A stretch of DNA of 64,000 nucleotides from Ruminococcus sp. AF41-9 (lineage in GTDB: Bacteria > Bacillota > Clostridia > Lachnospirales > Lachnospiraceae), in assembly GCF_003477525.1 (NCBI RefSeq), contig NZ_QUDO01000019.1, forward strand, positions 1 through 64,000. The letters are read 5' to 3'. The translations under genes were made by a program, and so were the position numbers. Position 1 is the first letter of the stretch; every line of letters starts with the position of its first letter. The notes beneath the pieces were generated by a model. It searched no databases. It worked only from the letters and a program-made list of their open reading frames with translations, and was not told the origin of the DNA. Below, in pieces: positions 9,433 through 19,400 of the stretch.

Positions 9433-10149
9433 CTACCATTCTATCTCCTCTACCGGTGTAGGATGGTCATTCAGCGTCATCCTGGAAACCTTGCCATTCT
9501 TGATCTTGATCACACGATCCGCCATAGGTGTCAGTGCCGAGTTATGCGTGATCACGATCACCGTCATCCCACGCTCCCTGCACATATCCTGCAAAAGCTT
9601 CAGGATCGCCTTACCTGTCTGATAATCCAATGCACCCGTCGGCTCATCGCACAACAACAGTTTCGGATTCTTTGCCAGTGCCCTGGCGATCGACACCCTC
9701 TGCTGCTCCCCGCCCGACAGCTGCGCCGGGAAATTTGTCAGCCTGTCCTTCAGCCCGACCTCTTCCAGAACCTCTCTTGCATCCAGCGGATTCTTACAGA
9801 TCTGCAAAGCCAGTTCCACATTCTCCAGTGCCGTAAGATTCGGCACCAGATTATAAAACTGAAATACAAATCCGATATCATTTCTCCGGTACCCGGTAAG
9901 CTGCCTGCTGTTATACCCTGCGATATTTTTCCCATCTACCCAGACTTCACCGCTGCTCGCCTGATCCATGCCGCCCAGAATATTCAGCACAGTCGTCTTA
10001 CCGGCACCACTCGGCCCTACAATCACCACAAACTCCCCGCTGGCGATCTCAAAGCTGATCTCATCTACCGCAACGATCTTCACTTCCTTCGTTCCGTATA
10101 TCTTCGAAACCTTATCCAGTTTCACATATGCATCTCTTTTTTCACCCAT
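9433..10149 (-). CDS. ABC transporter ATP-binding protein (LolD/MacB-like)
   Basis: 238 aa. The start is set by AGGGG 8 bases before the ATG; a longer open frame extends upstream into repeat sequence and should be ignored. It has a Walker A (GPSGAGKTT), Q-loop ([10 protein letters not shown]), signature (LSGGEQQR), Walker B with the catalytic Glu ([12 protein letters not shown]) and H-loop (VITHN). This is the usual nucleotide-binding subunit for FtsX-type permeases. It lies immediately upstream of the 1314-aa permease with a 10-base gap and was surely co-transcribed with it; together they form a complete type VII-like ABC system at the membrane. Confidence 0.93.
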   Translation of the reverse strand: MGEKRDAYVKLDKVSKIYGTKEVKIVAVDEISFEIASGEFVVIVGPSGAGKTTVLNILGGMDQASSGEVWVDGKNIAGYNSRQLTGYRRNDIGFVFQFYNLVPNLTALENVELALQICKNPLDAREVLEEVGLKDRLTNFPAQLSGGEQQRVSIARALAKNPKLLLCDEPTGALDYQTGKAILKLLQDMCRERGMTVIVITHNSALTPMADRVIKIKNGKVSRMTLNDHPTPVEEIEW

Positions 10150-10251
10150 TCGCATTACCCCTGTCCGTTCTTTTCTTATACACCACTGTCCTGTAACAGC
10201 AGCGCAGCCGTTCTGCTGGATAAACAATAACTTTTTCTCACTTCTCTCCCC

Positions 10252-10405
10252 AGTAAAGCGGACATTCGCAATCCGCTTCGCTACTTGCTCATGAACGCAG
10301 TCGCTTCGCGATATGTCAGTGGGAGCTTTCAACTCCCACTGACATAAGCATCCCCCTCCCCCGCAGCTTAGTGCTCCGCGCACTTGAAGCGGGGGAATGC
10401 TTATC
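10252..10405. repeat. composite palindromic repeat element upstream of the ABC genes
   Basis: Three nested foldable units sit back to back. First is a copy of the dispersed family described in the findings (GCGGA, loop, TCCGC followed by TTCGCTACTTGC, 10258-10290). Second is a perfect 13-bp hairpin at 10314-10344 (ATGTCAGTGGGAG against CTCCCACTGACAT). Third is a long stem whose outer arms are TAAGCAT-CCCCC and GGGGG-AATGCTTA (10345-10404), with an inner GCTT-GTGC / GCAC-AAGC stem. No open frame is credible. Together with 10150-10251 and 10406-10465 this fills the gap before the ABC ATPase; no clear promoter was seen. Confidence 0.7.
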
Positions 10406-10465
10406 TGCGTTCAACCAACGCTCTGCCCGATTCATCCGACAATCCGTCTGCACTGTCTCATCCAT

Positions 10466-11619
10466 TTACCCGATCCATCCAATAATCCTGTTCAGGAAAC
10501 GGTCAAAATGCAAAACTTTCTTCAGTTTCTCAATCAGTATGGAAGCCACCAGAGAATCTGCCAGAAGCACCAGTACGATCAAAGCCGGATATCCGAACGA
10601 ATATGTAAAATCATTCAGCCAGTTCGTACGGATAAAGTTATGGATCAGGAAAATCCCGGCAGAATATACTCCCAGAAAATGAAACAGCTTTCCGATCAAC
10701 GGCAACGCAAAAATAAACTCACACCCGATCACCGCTGTCAGAACCGGTATCACCGCATCCCACAAAGGATACAGGGGTCCTTTCAACTTTCCCTGTCTCA
10801 GAACCATCAGCACCAGAAACGCCGCACACTCCAGCACCAGTTCATCATCTTATTTAATCCTTCAGACTCCACAAATCTGAATTCCACACATCTCGTAATA
10901 AAATTGGTATACGCACACACCATTCCCACACCGATGCACAGAAAATAATGCCAGATATCCTTATTGGAAAAAGAAACATTAAAGTTCACAAGAAACATAA
11001 AAGCCAGAAACATAAATGCCCCCATCCTCTTAAGCATCCAGTACAACATCGGCAAAATCAATATCAGAAAAATAGCCAGACCATAATACCAGAATGTCCC
11101 TTTCAGAGACGGCGTCCCAAAGAACTTCGCGATTCCAAACATATCCATCAGAAAATATTCCAGATTTCCAGGGAATCCTGTTCCATAACATTCACTGAGA
11201 AGCCCGGGCTGAAGAACCCTGCACACAAGCACAATCCCCAGAAAAACAAAGATAAAATTCCCCAGCAGCTTCACAAGCCTTGTGCAGACCACCTGCCTGG
11301 ATGCCTCCCAGTAAGGAAGCTCTGACTTCCGTTCCAAAGACATCAGCTTTTTCGTAAGACCATACGCACTCACCAGTACAAAAAGCGAAACACAAATCTT
11401 ACCAAAATTAGCATAATAGTTCAGAGTCTCTTCTGAAAACAGCAGTTTCAGCGTATGCCCTTCATAACGATCCGGCCGCAGGAAACAATGATGAAACAAA
11501 AGCAGCACAATCGCAATCCCCTTCAGACAATTGGAATTCCATACATTAAAAATATCCCCGCTGCCACTTCGCGTCTCTCCTGCGCCCTTCTCACGTTCTT
11601 TCACACCGGAAAAAAACAT
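10466..11619 (-). pseudogene. acyltransferase-3-like membrane protein, single frameshift
   Basis: Two overlapping frames make one integral membrane protein of about 383 aa. The first runs to near 10850 and begins at the ATG at 11619, which has AGGAG 8-9 bases upstream. The second continues from the acyltransferase core to 10466. Seen features are FNVWNSNCLKGIAIVLLLFHH at the N-terminus (the usual first helix with its HH pair), several further hydrophobic segments and the C-terminal GVYSAGIFLIHNFIRT motif. A one-base loss near 10850 (NK followed by DDELVLE in the restored frame) splits them. Members O-acylate surface sugars or cell-wall polymers; the substrate cannot be told. Whether the frameshift is biological is doubtful, given the pattern across the window. 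Confidence 0.72.
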
Positions 11620-11750
11620 AAAATATTCTCCTTCCACAAAATTTATTCTACAGCAACTCCAGAAAATACTACCGTATTTCATGAAATTGTTGCTATTTGC
11701 ATCATCTGCAATACTTTCTTATTATAGCATATCCCACTTAAGCCGCCAAC

Positions 11751-11796
11751 CGTCAAGTGGATATTCGCAATCCGCTTTGCTACTTGATTGGGTTAA
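11751..11796 (+). repeat. dispersed palindromic repeat, copy B
   Basis: Starts CGTCAAGTGGAT, then ATTCGCA, then ATCCGCTTTGCTACTTG and ends TTGGGTTAA. It belongs to the same family as the copies near 10252, 12477, 16371 and 49417. It lies between the acyltransferase start and the end of the spore-protein gene. Confidence 0.7.
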
Positions 11797-11990
11797 AATC
11801 CCTGCTTCTCCCTCCTTCGCTTCGTCATCAGCCCCCCGATCCTGCCCGTTTCCTTCGCAGACAGACTCTTCCAGCCCTCATTTAACACCTGATCCAACAG
11901 CCCCATCTCCTCAGCAATCTCATATTTCATTCTCTCCTCCGGCAGCAACTCTCCCGCAAGATAAGCCTTTACTTCCTTCTCTTTATTCAA
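11793..11990 (-). CDS. small acid-soluble spore protein, alpha/beta type
   Basis: About 65 aa from a TTG start; no ATG fits, and AAGGAG lies 11 bases before the TTG. The C-terminal half carries the spore-protein signature as seen in clostridial short SASPs: MKYEIAEEMGLLDQVLNEGW, then LSAKETGRIGGLMTKRRR. Such proteins coat spore DNA in the forespore, switch it toward A-form and protect it from UV and heat; a germination protease later digests them. Expression should depend on the forespore sigma factor G, but no promoter match was confirmed. The ribosome site is buried in a hairpin (see 11993-12028). A longer in-frame extension to 12131 exists but lacks spore-protein similarity. Confidence 0.75.
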   Translation of the reverse strand: MNKEKEVKAYLAGELLPEERMKYEIAEEMGLLDQVLNEGWKSLSAKETGRIGGLMTKRRREKQGF

Positions 11991-11992
11991 AA

Positions 11993-12028
11993 CAGCCCAC
12001 ACTCCTTTTTTTCTGGAGTATGGGCTGT
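11993..12028 (-). promoter_or_regulatory. hairpin burying the spore-protein ribosome site
   Basis: On the minus strand CAGCCCATACTCC pairs with GGAGTGTGGGCTG around an A-rich loop (one mismatch in 13). The 3' arm includes the GGAG that serves the TTG start at 11990, so the stem would hide the ribosome binding site. It lacks a T-run and so is unlikely to be a terminator. Confidence 0.55.
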
Positions 12029-12264
12029 TTCTGAAATTTTTATACAATATAACACACATCTTCTTTCCCGGAATAATAACTACGCTAACAATAATGTGAC
12101 AATCATATATGCCAGATCCCTGCGCTGCCAAAGAAAATAAAAATCACAACTATTCTGAATTTCTCAATACAACTCTGCATATCATTCTATAGCAATTCCA
12201 GAAAATAATAACAGGAAACAATTTCGGCGTAAAGCCGAAGAATCATATTCTTCTGATAACTTTT

Positions 12265-12450
12265 TTATCCTCTCGGAATAATAATTGCAGCAATAATATA
12301 CGCCCAGATTCCCGCTCCACCAAAGCAGGTAAGAATTACCCACGCCAGACGCACAAGTGTCGGGTCAATATCAAAATATTCTGCAATTCCTCCACATACA
12401 CCGCAAAGCATACTGTTTTCTGATGATTTGTATAAACGTTTGTTACTCAT
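12265..12450 (-). CDS. PspC-domain small membrane protein
   Basis: 61 aa with an AGGAGGG site 6 bases upstream of the ATG. Almost the whole protein is one PspC domain: a basic N-terminus (SNKRLYKSS), LCGVCGGIAEYFDIDPTLVRLAWVI, then a single hydrophobic helix ending AAIIIPRG. PspC proteins are inner-membrane sensors or toxins of the phage-shock/envelope-stress response. Here it lies downstream of the PadR, DUF1700 and DUF4097 genes on the same strand, a common clostridial association, though a dispersed repeat (12477-12525) separates it from them. It probably reports on or stabilises the membrane. Confidence 0.92.
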   Translation of the reverse strand: MSNKRLYKSSENSMLCGVCGGIAEYFDIDPTLVRLAWVILTCFGGAGIWAYIIAAIIIPRG

Positions 12451-12476
12451 AGTTCATCCCTCCTGATTTTTATATT

Positions 12477-12525
12477 GTCAAGCGGATAAAATCATCCGCT
12501 TCGCTACTTGCTTGATTTGGTTAAG
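12477..12525 (+). repeat. dispersed palindromic repeat, copy C
   Basis: GTCAAGCGGAT, spacer, ATCCGCTTCGCTACTTGC, ending TTGATTTGGTTAA. This is the fullest plus-orientation copy of the family. It separates the DUF4097 gene end from the PspC gene. Confidence 0.75.
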
Positions 12526-12528
12526 ATG

Positions 12529-13449
12529 TCAGTTTCTATGTTCTTTTCCTGAAAAACTCACAGACACATTTCCCATGCCACATTCCAGTTCCAGCTTCCT
12601 GTCTGCACCAGTGTTAGAAATATGATCCTCTCTGCCAAGTCCACTGTAAGAATCAGAACCTACATCCAGATTTCCAACTCCGCACTCCAGATCATAATTA
12701 TAATCCTCCTGCACACCGGTCATGGTCAGATCCAGTTCGCCTAAACCACATTCCCCATCTGTTTCTTTCGCACTCAAATCAGCAAAAGTCATACTTCCGG
12801 TTCCAATCTGTAAATCCGCTTTCTTTGCAGTCACTGAACCATTGCTCTCAAATTCACCGGCTCCCACTTCTACATCCAGCTCTTCGGTCTGAATATCACA
12901 GTTAATATAAACAGTTCCCGCACCCATTTCTATATCCAGCTTCTTAAATTTCACATCTTTCGGATAAGAAACACAGACCTTTCGCGCTTTAGAAGTCCTC
13001 TTCGTACTTCTGATCTTAAGTACATCCTCACTCTCCTTCACAGTCACATCATTTCCTGTATCATTATAAACTTTAACAGAAAAACTATCCCCTTCTTCCA
13101 GTTCCAGCTCATCATATTTAAGTTCGATATCCAATTCCACAGGCTGATGTTCAAGCTGATACACCGCACCATCAGCAGAGCTTTCACTCTTCACCTTCAT
13201 AAATTCAGCATTAGTCTGCCCATCCACGCTGTTTACAGCATCCATATCCTCAATGTCTTCTGATGCATCATCCTCCATCGTTCCAGGTTCAACCACATCC
13301 TTTTCTGTCCAAAGTATCTTGCTGATACTTTCAAACCCGTTCAGTTCCGACATACTGGCACCCATCACGCCGCCGGCGATCGTCAGCCCAATTCCTGCTG
13401 CCCCAAAGATTCCCGCAGCAATCAACATCCCTTTGGTAAATTTCTTCAT
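12529..13449 (-). CDS. DUF4097-family beta-strand-repeat membrane-anchored protein
   Basis: 306 aa. An N-terminal membrane segment (GMLIAAGIFGAAGIGLTIAGGVMG) is followed by an acidic stalk and then regularly repeated beta strands with the DUF4097/DUF2154-type pattern (LDIEMGAGTVYIN, LDVEVGAGEFESNG, ADLQIGTGSMTF, GECGLGELDLTMTG, LECGVGNLDVG, LECGMGNVSVSF). Such right-handed beta-solenoid domains are found in adhesin-like and envelope-stress proteins next to PspC and DUF1700. The gene overlaps the stop of the DUF1700 gene (TGATG), so translation is coupled. The role in membrane-stress sensing is inferred from context. Confidence 0.9.
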   Translation of the reverse strand: MKKFTKGMLIAAGIFGAAGIGLTIAGGVMGASMSELNGFESISKILWTEKDVVEPGTMEDDASEDIEDMDAVNSVDGQTNAEFMKVKSESSADGAVYQLEHQPVELDIELKYDELELEEGDSFSVKVYNDTGNDVTVKESEDVLKIRSTKRTSKARKVCVSYPKDVKFKKLDIEMGAGTVYINCDIQTEELDVEVGAGEFESNGSVTAKKADLQIGTGSMTFADLSAKETDGECGLGELDLTMTGVQEDYNYDLECGVGNLDVGSDSYSGLGREDHISNTGADRKLELECGMGNVSVSFSGKEHRN

Positions 13450-14144
13450 CAGACCTCCCCTTTCTTCCTGTAGAGCAGCTTATTTCCAAAATCAGTAATC
13501 TTCCGGAACCACTTCGGCACCAGAACTTTAGCCGTCTTCACCGTTGCCAGAACCATAAGAATCCCCAGAGCAATCATCAGGAATCCAATCCCCACAGCAA
13601 AAACTCCGGCGCCAATCACAGAAGAAGAAAAAACACCGATTCCCACTGCAACAGCTCCAATTCCCCCAATCAGCAACCCTGCACTTCCTATCCCAAGAGC
13701 CGCAACCAATACAAACGGCAACAACACAATCGTCAACACGATCTGCACAGCCACCCCAAGCATACCTTTAATAAACGGAGAAATAAAAACCAGCAAAATC
13801 ACTGCAAGGATCAAAACTGCCTGATTCCCTTTCCTGAAAAAGGAACCTTTCTTCTCAAATCCATACTTCTCAGGCATCTGCCCCGGTTCCTTTGTCCACG
13901 GATCTTCATATCCATGCTCCGTATACTCTCCATACTCACTCTGCTCTGCTGGCCCCTTCAGATCAGCCTTAATAATCGCAGCAACCTTCTCCGGACTGCC
14001 AAGCTCCCGAAGCACCGAAGCCTCATTCTCAGGTCCGGCATCATCAAAATAATTCTCATAAAACTCAAGGGCTTCCCGTCTCTCCGTCTCCGGAATATCA
14101 GCAAGCAAATTCTCCAGTTCTCTCATAAACTGTGCCCTGTCCAT
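13449..14144 (-). CDS. DUF1700-domain membrane protein
   Basis: About 231 aa. GGAGG lies 9 bases before this ATG and only 3 before the alternative at 14150. The N-terminal helical domain (FMRELENLLADIPETERREALEFYENYFDDAG) is the DUF1700/HAAS type that pairs with PadR regulators. It is followed by a cytoplasmic acidic linker and four or five Gly/Val/Ile-rich membrane segments from about residue 105. It overlaps the PadR gene end and the DUF4097 start. In related loci the HAAS domain is proposed to signal to the PadR repressor; that link is inference here. Confidence 0.9.
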   Translation of the reverse strand: MDRAQFMRELENLLADIPETERREALEFYENYFDDAGPENEASVLRELGSPEKVAAIIKADLKGPAEQSEYGEYTEHGYEDPWTKEPGQMPEKYGFEKKGSFFRKGNQAVLILAVILLVFISPFIKGMLGVAVQIVLTIVLLPFVLVAALGIGSAGLLIGGIGAVAVGIGVFSSSVIGAGVFAVGIGFLMIALGILMVLATVKTAKVLVPKWFRKITDFGNKLLYRKKGEV

Positions 14145-14146
14145 CG

Positions 14147-14464
14147 TCATATTCCTCCCTCAAACATCCCACTGATGTTGGATGCATAAATTTTCCACTC
14201 AGCCTTATAAAGCTCAAGCTGCGCAGCACCTCTGTCCGTCAGCTTATAATAACGCCGGTTACGTCCTGCATAAGCCATATCATAAACCTCCAGACAATCA
14301 TCCTTCTGCAGTCTCCTCAGCACCGGATACAAAGTAGACTCCGAAACATCAAGAACCCCACGCACATCCTGCGTGATCTTATATCCGTAAGTCCCCTCCT
14401 TCTCCTTGGAAACAACCGCCAGAACAACCGCATCCAGAAGCGCAGCACCTGTATTAAAAACCAT
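14147..14464 (-). CDS. PadR-family transcriptional regulator
   Basis: 105 aa starting at the ATG 7 bases after GGGAG. It is a winged-helix PadR domain across most of its length: LLDAVVLAVVSKEKEGTYGYKI, then STLYPVLRRLQKDDCLEVYD and the wing RRYYKLTDRGAAQL. It is the first gene of the PadR, DUF1700, DUF4097 (and probably PspC) operon and overlaps DUF1700 by a few bases, so it likely represses its own operon. The AT-rich stretch at 14560-14700 holds its probable promoter; no operator was identified with confidence. Confidence 0.93.
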   Translation of the reverse strand: MVFNTGAALLDAVVLAVVSKEKEGTYGYKITQDVRGVLDVSESTLYPVLRRLQKDDCLEVYDMAYAGRNRRYYKLTDRGAAQLELYKAEWKIYASNISGMFEGGI

Positions 14465-14818
14465 ATGCACACTCCCTTGTCTCAATTATACTCTGTACAG
14501 ATACAACTCTCTCAGAAACGCATCCATTATTCGCTCCATTCACGGCAGCAAAACACAACCATTTCTTCCCTTCTGCATACTATACAGTTCAACAATATTG
14601 TTTTGTTTACTATATTATATGACGTATAATATCATTTTGTCAATACTATTTAGTAAAAATCAATTATCCATTATAATGACTCTGAAACAACATAACTGTT
14701 CAGACCCTCACAGTTACAAGTCAAAATCCATTGAAAATCGCCTGGAGCGATAGAATTTTAACTTATATTTTCCCGGGCGTCCCTCACCAAAAAACTAACA
14801 GAAAAGGAACATATAATC

Positions 14819-16220
14819 ATGAACGAAACCACAACCCAGCTTCACCCATCCTTCCTCACCCGCATGCAGCACCTCCTCGGCCCCGAATACCCGGCCTTCC
14901 TCGCCAGCTTCGACGCCCCCCGCACCTACGGCCTCCGCCTGAACACCTCCAAAATCACCAGCGAAGCCTTCGAAAAACTCGCCCCATTTTCCATCACCCC
15001 CATCCCCTGGGTCAAAAACGCCTACTTCTACAGCGAGGATATCCGCCCCTCCAGATGCCCCTACTACCAGTCCGGCCTCTACTACCTCCAGGAACCAAGC
15101 GCCATGACCCCCGCATCCCGCATCCCCATTGAACCCGGCGACAAAGTCCTCGACCTCTGCGCAGCCCCAGGCGGAAAAGCCACTGCAGCCGGTGCCGCCC
15201 TTAAAGGCGAAGGCCTCCTGGTAGCCAACGACATCAGCACCTCCCGCGCCAGAGCCCTCCTGCGCAACCTGGAACTATTCGGCATCCCAAACATCTTCGT
15301 AACCAACGAAACACCCGCCAAACTCACCAAAGCATTCCCGGAATTCTTCGACAAAATCATCCTCGATGCCCCATGCTCCGGTGAAGGAATGTTCCGAAAA
15401 GAAGAAGCCCTTGCTAAAGACTGGACCCCTGAGAAATCCCAGGAACTCGCCTCCATCCAGAAAGAACTCGCACTCCAGGCAGCCGACATGCTCCGTCCCG
15501 GCGGCTCATGCTCTACTCCACCTGCACCTTCGCCCCAATCGAAGACGAAGAAACCGTCTCCTGCCTCCTCGAAAACCGCCCGGACATGGAACTCATCGAA
15601 ATGGAAGACTACGAAGGCTTCTCCCACGGTATCCCGGAATGGGGAAACGGAAACCCTGAACTTACTAAATGCATCCGCATCTTCCCCCACAAAATGAACG
15701 GCGAAGGTCACTTCCTCGCCCTTCTCCATAAAAAAGGCGAAGCATCCAGACAAACACCCGCCCCCACACAAAGCCTGATAAAAACGCCTTCCCATTAATC
15801 GAAGACTTCTTCAAAGAAATCGGACTCAAAACCCTCGGCGGCCACCCATTCGACTGGGAACGCGTAGAAATCCGCGCAGACAAAGTCTACTACCTCCCGC
15901 CAGTCACCCACAACTGCCGCGGCCTCACCTTCCTGAGAAACGGCCTCTACCTCGGTGACCTCAAGAAAAACCGCTTCGAACCCTCCCAGCCACTCGCACT
16001 GGCAATCCACAAAGACGAAGCAGAAGCAGTGATCTCCCTCTCCGCCTCCGACGAACGCATCACCCGCTACCTCAAAGGCGAAACCCTAAACATTGACCCA
16101 TCCGAAGCCGCCCACAAAAAAGGCTGGCACCTCCTCTGCGCAGACGGATACCCCATTGGCTTCGGCAAACTCGTAAACCAGATCCTCAAAAACAAATATC
16201 CGGCAGGGTGGCGCGTATAA
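14819..16220 (+). pseudogene. rsmF: RsmF/RsmB-NOP-type rRNA m5C methyltransferase with two frameshifts
   Basis: Three consecutive plus-strand frames restore a protein of about 467 aa. Frame one carries the SAM site (DLCAAPGGKATAAGAAL) and the catalytic-loop PCSG (LDAPCSGEGMFRKEE). Frame two carries YSTCTFAPIEDEE, the second conserved Cys region. Frame three carries the C-terminal RNA-binding part (FDWERVEIRADKVYYLP to GFGKLVNQILKNKYPAGWRV). Each step corresponds to one missing base, near 15500 (GGCGG/CTCATG) and near 15780. The enzyme would methylate a cytosine of 16S rRNA. The gene is unusually rich in C at third codon positions compared with its neighbours. Its end forms the terminator hairpin. 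Homology is strong, but whether the breaks are real is doubtful. Confidence 0.8.
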
Positions 16221-16251
16221 TGCGCGTACCCTGCCGGATGTACATTTTTCC
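16198..16251 (+). terminator. rho-independent terminator overlapping the rsmF stop
   Basis: A perfect 12-bp stem (ATCCGGCAGGGT against ACCCTGCCGGAT) with an inner GCGCGTATAATGCGCG loop-stem is followed by ACATTTTTCCCTTTTTT. The last codons and the stop of the methyltransferase lie inside the stem. Confidence 0.85.
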
Positions 16252-16255
16252 CTTT

Positions 16256-16420
16256 TTTAACCAAATCAAGTAAGTCCCCTGCTTCAATTGCGAAAAGCAA
16301 TAAGCAGTGGGTGGGGACTTGCTTGTATCAGGAGGCGTGCAAGCGCCTTCTGATAAACTGCGGAGCAGTTATTTGGTTATGAGCAAGTAGCGAAGCGGAT
16401 GCTTTTATCCGCTTGACTTC
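16256..16420. repeat. large nested inverted-repeat element including dispersed repeat copy D
   Basis: Outer arms TAACCAAAT (16258) and ATTTGGTTA (16371) enclose several hairpins: AAGTAAGTCCCC...GGGGACTTGCTT, ATCAGGAGGCG...CGCCTTCTGAT and AACTGC...GCAGTT. After the right arm comes GCAAGTAGCGAAGCGGAT...ATCCGCTTGAC (16383-16417), which is the dispersed family in reverse orientation. No gene is visible from 16221 to 16479. It lies between the convergent ends of rsmF and addA. Confidence 0.7.
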
Positions 16421-16479
16421 TACTTCCCCTTTTACGATCTCAAAAACAAGTATCTTAACTGAACTCCCCTTCCGCCACA

Positions 16480-19400
16480 TCACAACCAGATTCCTTTTTG
16501 CAGCGCAAACGAATAAATCACCTTCTCCTTCACCTTCATCCCCGTCATCCTCTCCAACGCCTGCGCATAATCCTCAAGCTGCACCCGATACAGACTGACC
16601 AGCTTCTCTTCCTGTCCTCTTCCAACTCTGTCCGTCTTATAGTCCACAAGAACAATCTCACCACCCTCAACAAAATAAGCATCAATAATCCCCTGCACCA
16701 GGATCGTCTCACCCCGCCAGGAATCATCAAGCAGCGCCGCACTCCTCTGGATCACAAACGGCTGCTCCCTGTAAAGCATCTTTTCCGCAGCAGCCTTTCT
16801 CATCCTCTGCCCCAGCACAGAATCCACAAACCTCTTAATATCCCTGATACGGACACACTCTGCCTCCTGCTCTGTCATCTTCTGACTCTCCAGCATTCTC
16901 TGCACCTGAACCCGGATTTCCTCTTCACTCTCCACCTCAGCATAATCCAGACATTCCATCACCCTGTGATAGGCAGTACCTCTGGCAGCCCCTTTATACT
17001 CTTCCTTCTTCTCCGCCATAAACGCCGGAACCGGAGCTTCCTGTTCTTCTTCCACCTTCTGCTCTGCCGACACACTGATATTCTCCTCCAGCTCCCTTTC
17101 ATCATGCCAGCTTCTCTTTTTCAGATCCGAAACACTGACCTTCACCGGAATCTCTCCCAGATACTCATACGGATAAACAAAAGAAAATCTCTTCTCAATT
17201 TTCTCCTTCACCGCTTCATCGCAGACCCGTTCTGCATCCCAGCTCCTGAGCACTTCCTCCTGCATCTGATTTCCAGCCTGCAAAACCACCTCTTTTTCCG
17301 TCATCTCCCCTGCTGTGATCTTCCTGACTACAAACTCAGACACATCATCGTAAATCCCCTCCTGCCGTTTCATCAGAACACCATACTCACCCAGCAGTTC
17401 TTCCATTGCCCTGTGCCTTGCCAGCGCAGGCAGCACAAACGCCCAGTAATTTTTCGCCTTCATCCTCACTCCCAATGGCAGCAGTTCTTCCTTCTCATCC
17501 AGAAAACGGGTCAGAGAAACCATCAGTTTCTCCATTTTTCCAACTGTTCCCGTCAAAAGCAGCTTCTCCTTCGCTCTGGTCATAGCAACATAAAGCACTC
17601 GCAGTTCCTCACCCAGGCTCTCCTTCAGAAGCTCCCTCCGCACAATCTGCTTGTTCAGCGAAGAGGCAATAATCCTTTTCTCCGGGATCACCGCATCCAC
17701 ACCCATCCCAAGTTCCGGATGAAGCAGAAGCCTCGCATTCATATCCTGAAAATTAAACTGTTTTCCCATTCCTGCCACAAAAACCACCGGAAACTCCAGA
17801 CCTTTACTCTTATGGATCGTCATGATCTCCACCGCCGTATTTCCGGCACCTGCCAGATTCACCTCACCATAATCTACCTCATACGCCTGAAGCTGTTCAA
17901 TATAACGGACAAAATTAAACAGCCCTCTGTAACTGGTTTTCTCATAATCCATCGCCTTTTCCACAAGCATGGACAGATTCGCATAACGCTGCTCCCCTCC
18001 CGGAAGCGCCCTCGCATAATTTCCATATCCCGTTTCCTTAAGTACAAACAAAATCAGCTCATGAACCGGCGTATAGGCAGCCATCTCTCTCACCCGTTCC
18101 AGCAGATTCAGAAAACCTCTCAGCTTTCTCAGTTTCTCATCTTCTCTGGTACCACATCCCACCGGGACCTCTCCTGTATCCGACAGATCCCCGTTTTCTG
18201 CAAAAATGCCTTCCTGCTCTCTGACATACTCCACAACACTCTCATACAGCATCCCCTTCGGATATTGAATCCTCAGCTCTGCCAGCTCCTGCGAACTGCA
18301 TCCCACGATTGGAGAACGCAGCACTCCCATCAGCGGAATATCCTGCAGCGGGTTATCACACACCTTCAGATAATTTAACACCGTCACAATCTCCAGCGCA
18401 GAAAAATACCCTGTCCTGGATGTACAATAAACAGGAATCCCCTGAGACGCCAGCACCTCACGGAAGGTTTCCGCCCATCCATAAGCAGTACGAAGCAAAA
18501 TCACGATATCCCCGTATTCCACAGATCTGTATTCCTTCGTCTCCTTATCGACGATTTTCTCCTTCCCCACCATTTCCTGAATCCGCTGTGCGATCGCCAG
18601 TGCCTCCAGTTCCTGTGCATTCTGGTTTTCCAGCTCCTTCTTACTCATTCTTCCGGACGCACTCTCCACCTCTCTCTGCTCATTCCAGGCTTCCTGCGCA
18701 TCTGCCAGTTCCTCTCCGTCCTTCTCGATCAGAAGCACCTCCGTTTTCACAAACTCCTGCGATTCCCCCTCCGGAAAAACAGCTCCCGGATAAAGAGCCG
18801 CATCCCTGTCATAACAGATTCCCCCAAGGTCCTCTCCCATGATCTGCCGGAAAATAAAATTGACACTCTCCAACACCTGCGCCCTGCTTCGGAAATTTTT
18901 GTGAAGGTCAATCCTCTGTTCCTCACCTTCTTCTGTCGAATAGCTTTTATACTTTTCCATAAAAAGCTCCGGTCTCGCCAGGCGGAAACGTAGATACTCT
19001 GCTTGACATCCCCTACCATAAAGATATTTTTCCGCTGATTGATCCACCCGGATACTCCGGTAGTAAGAAGCTCCTGCACATAGTTACTGTCCTGGTATTC
19101 ATCCACCAGCACCTCATCATATCTGGCCGAAAGTTCCCTGGCAGCCTGTGACATATGAAGTTCTTCTCCCTCTTTCGTCATAAGAATCTGCAGGGCAAAA
19201 TGCTCCATATCCGTAAAATCCAGAATATTTTTCTCCCTTTTCGCATCTCCGAACTGTTCTTTAAATCGTATAGTAAGTTCCACCAGCATCTCCACCGGCG
19301 CTTTCGTATACTGCAGAATTTCCAGAATCTCTTCCTCCGTACCCTGGAAATACCGCTGTCCCAACTCCTTCAGAATCCCCTTCTCTTCCTCTCTGAGTTC

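Noticed and set aside
15082-15795. 237-codon frame opposite rsmF
   Set aside because: High-GC shadow of the methyltransferase coding strand.
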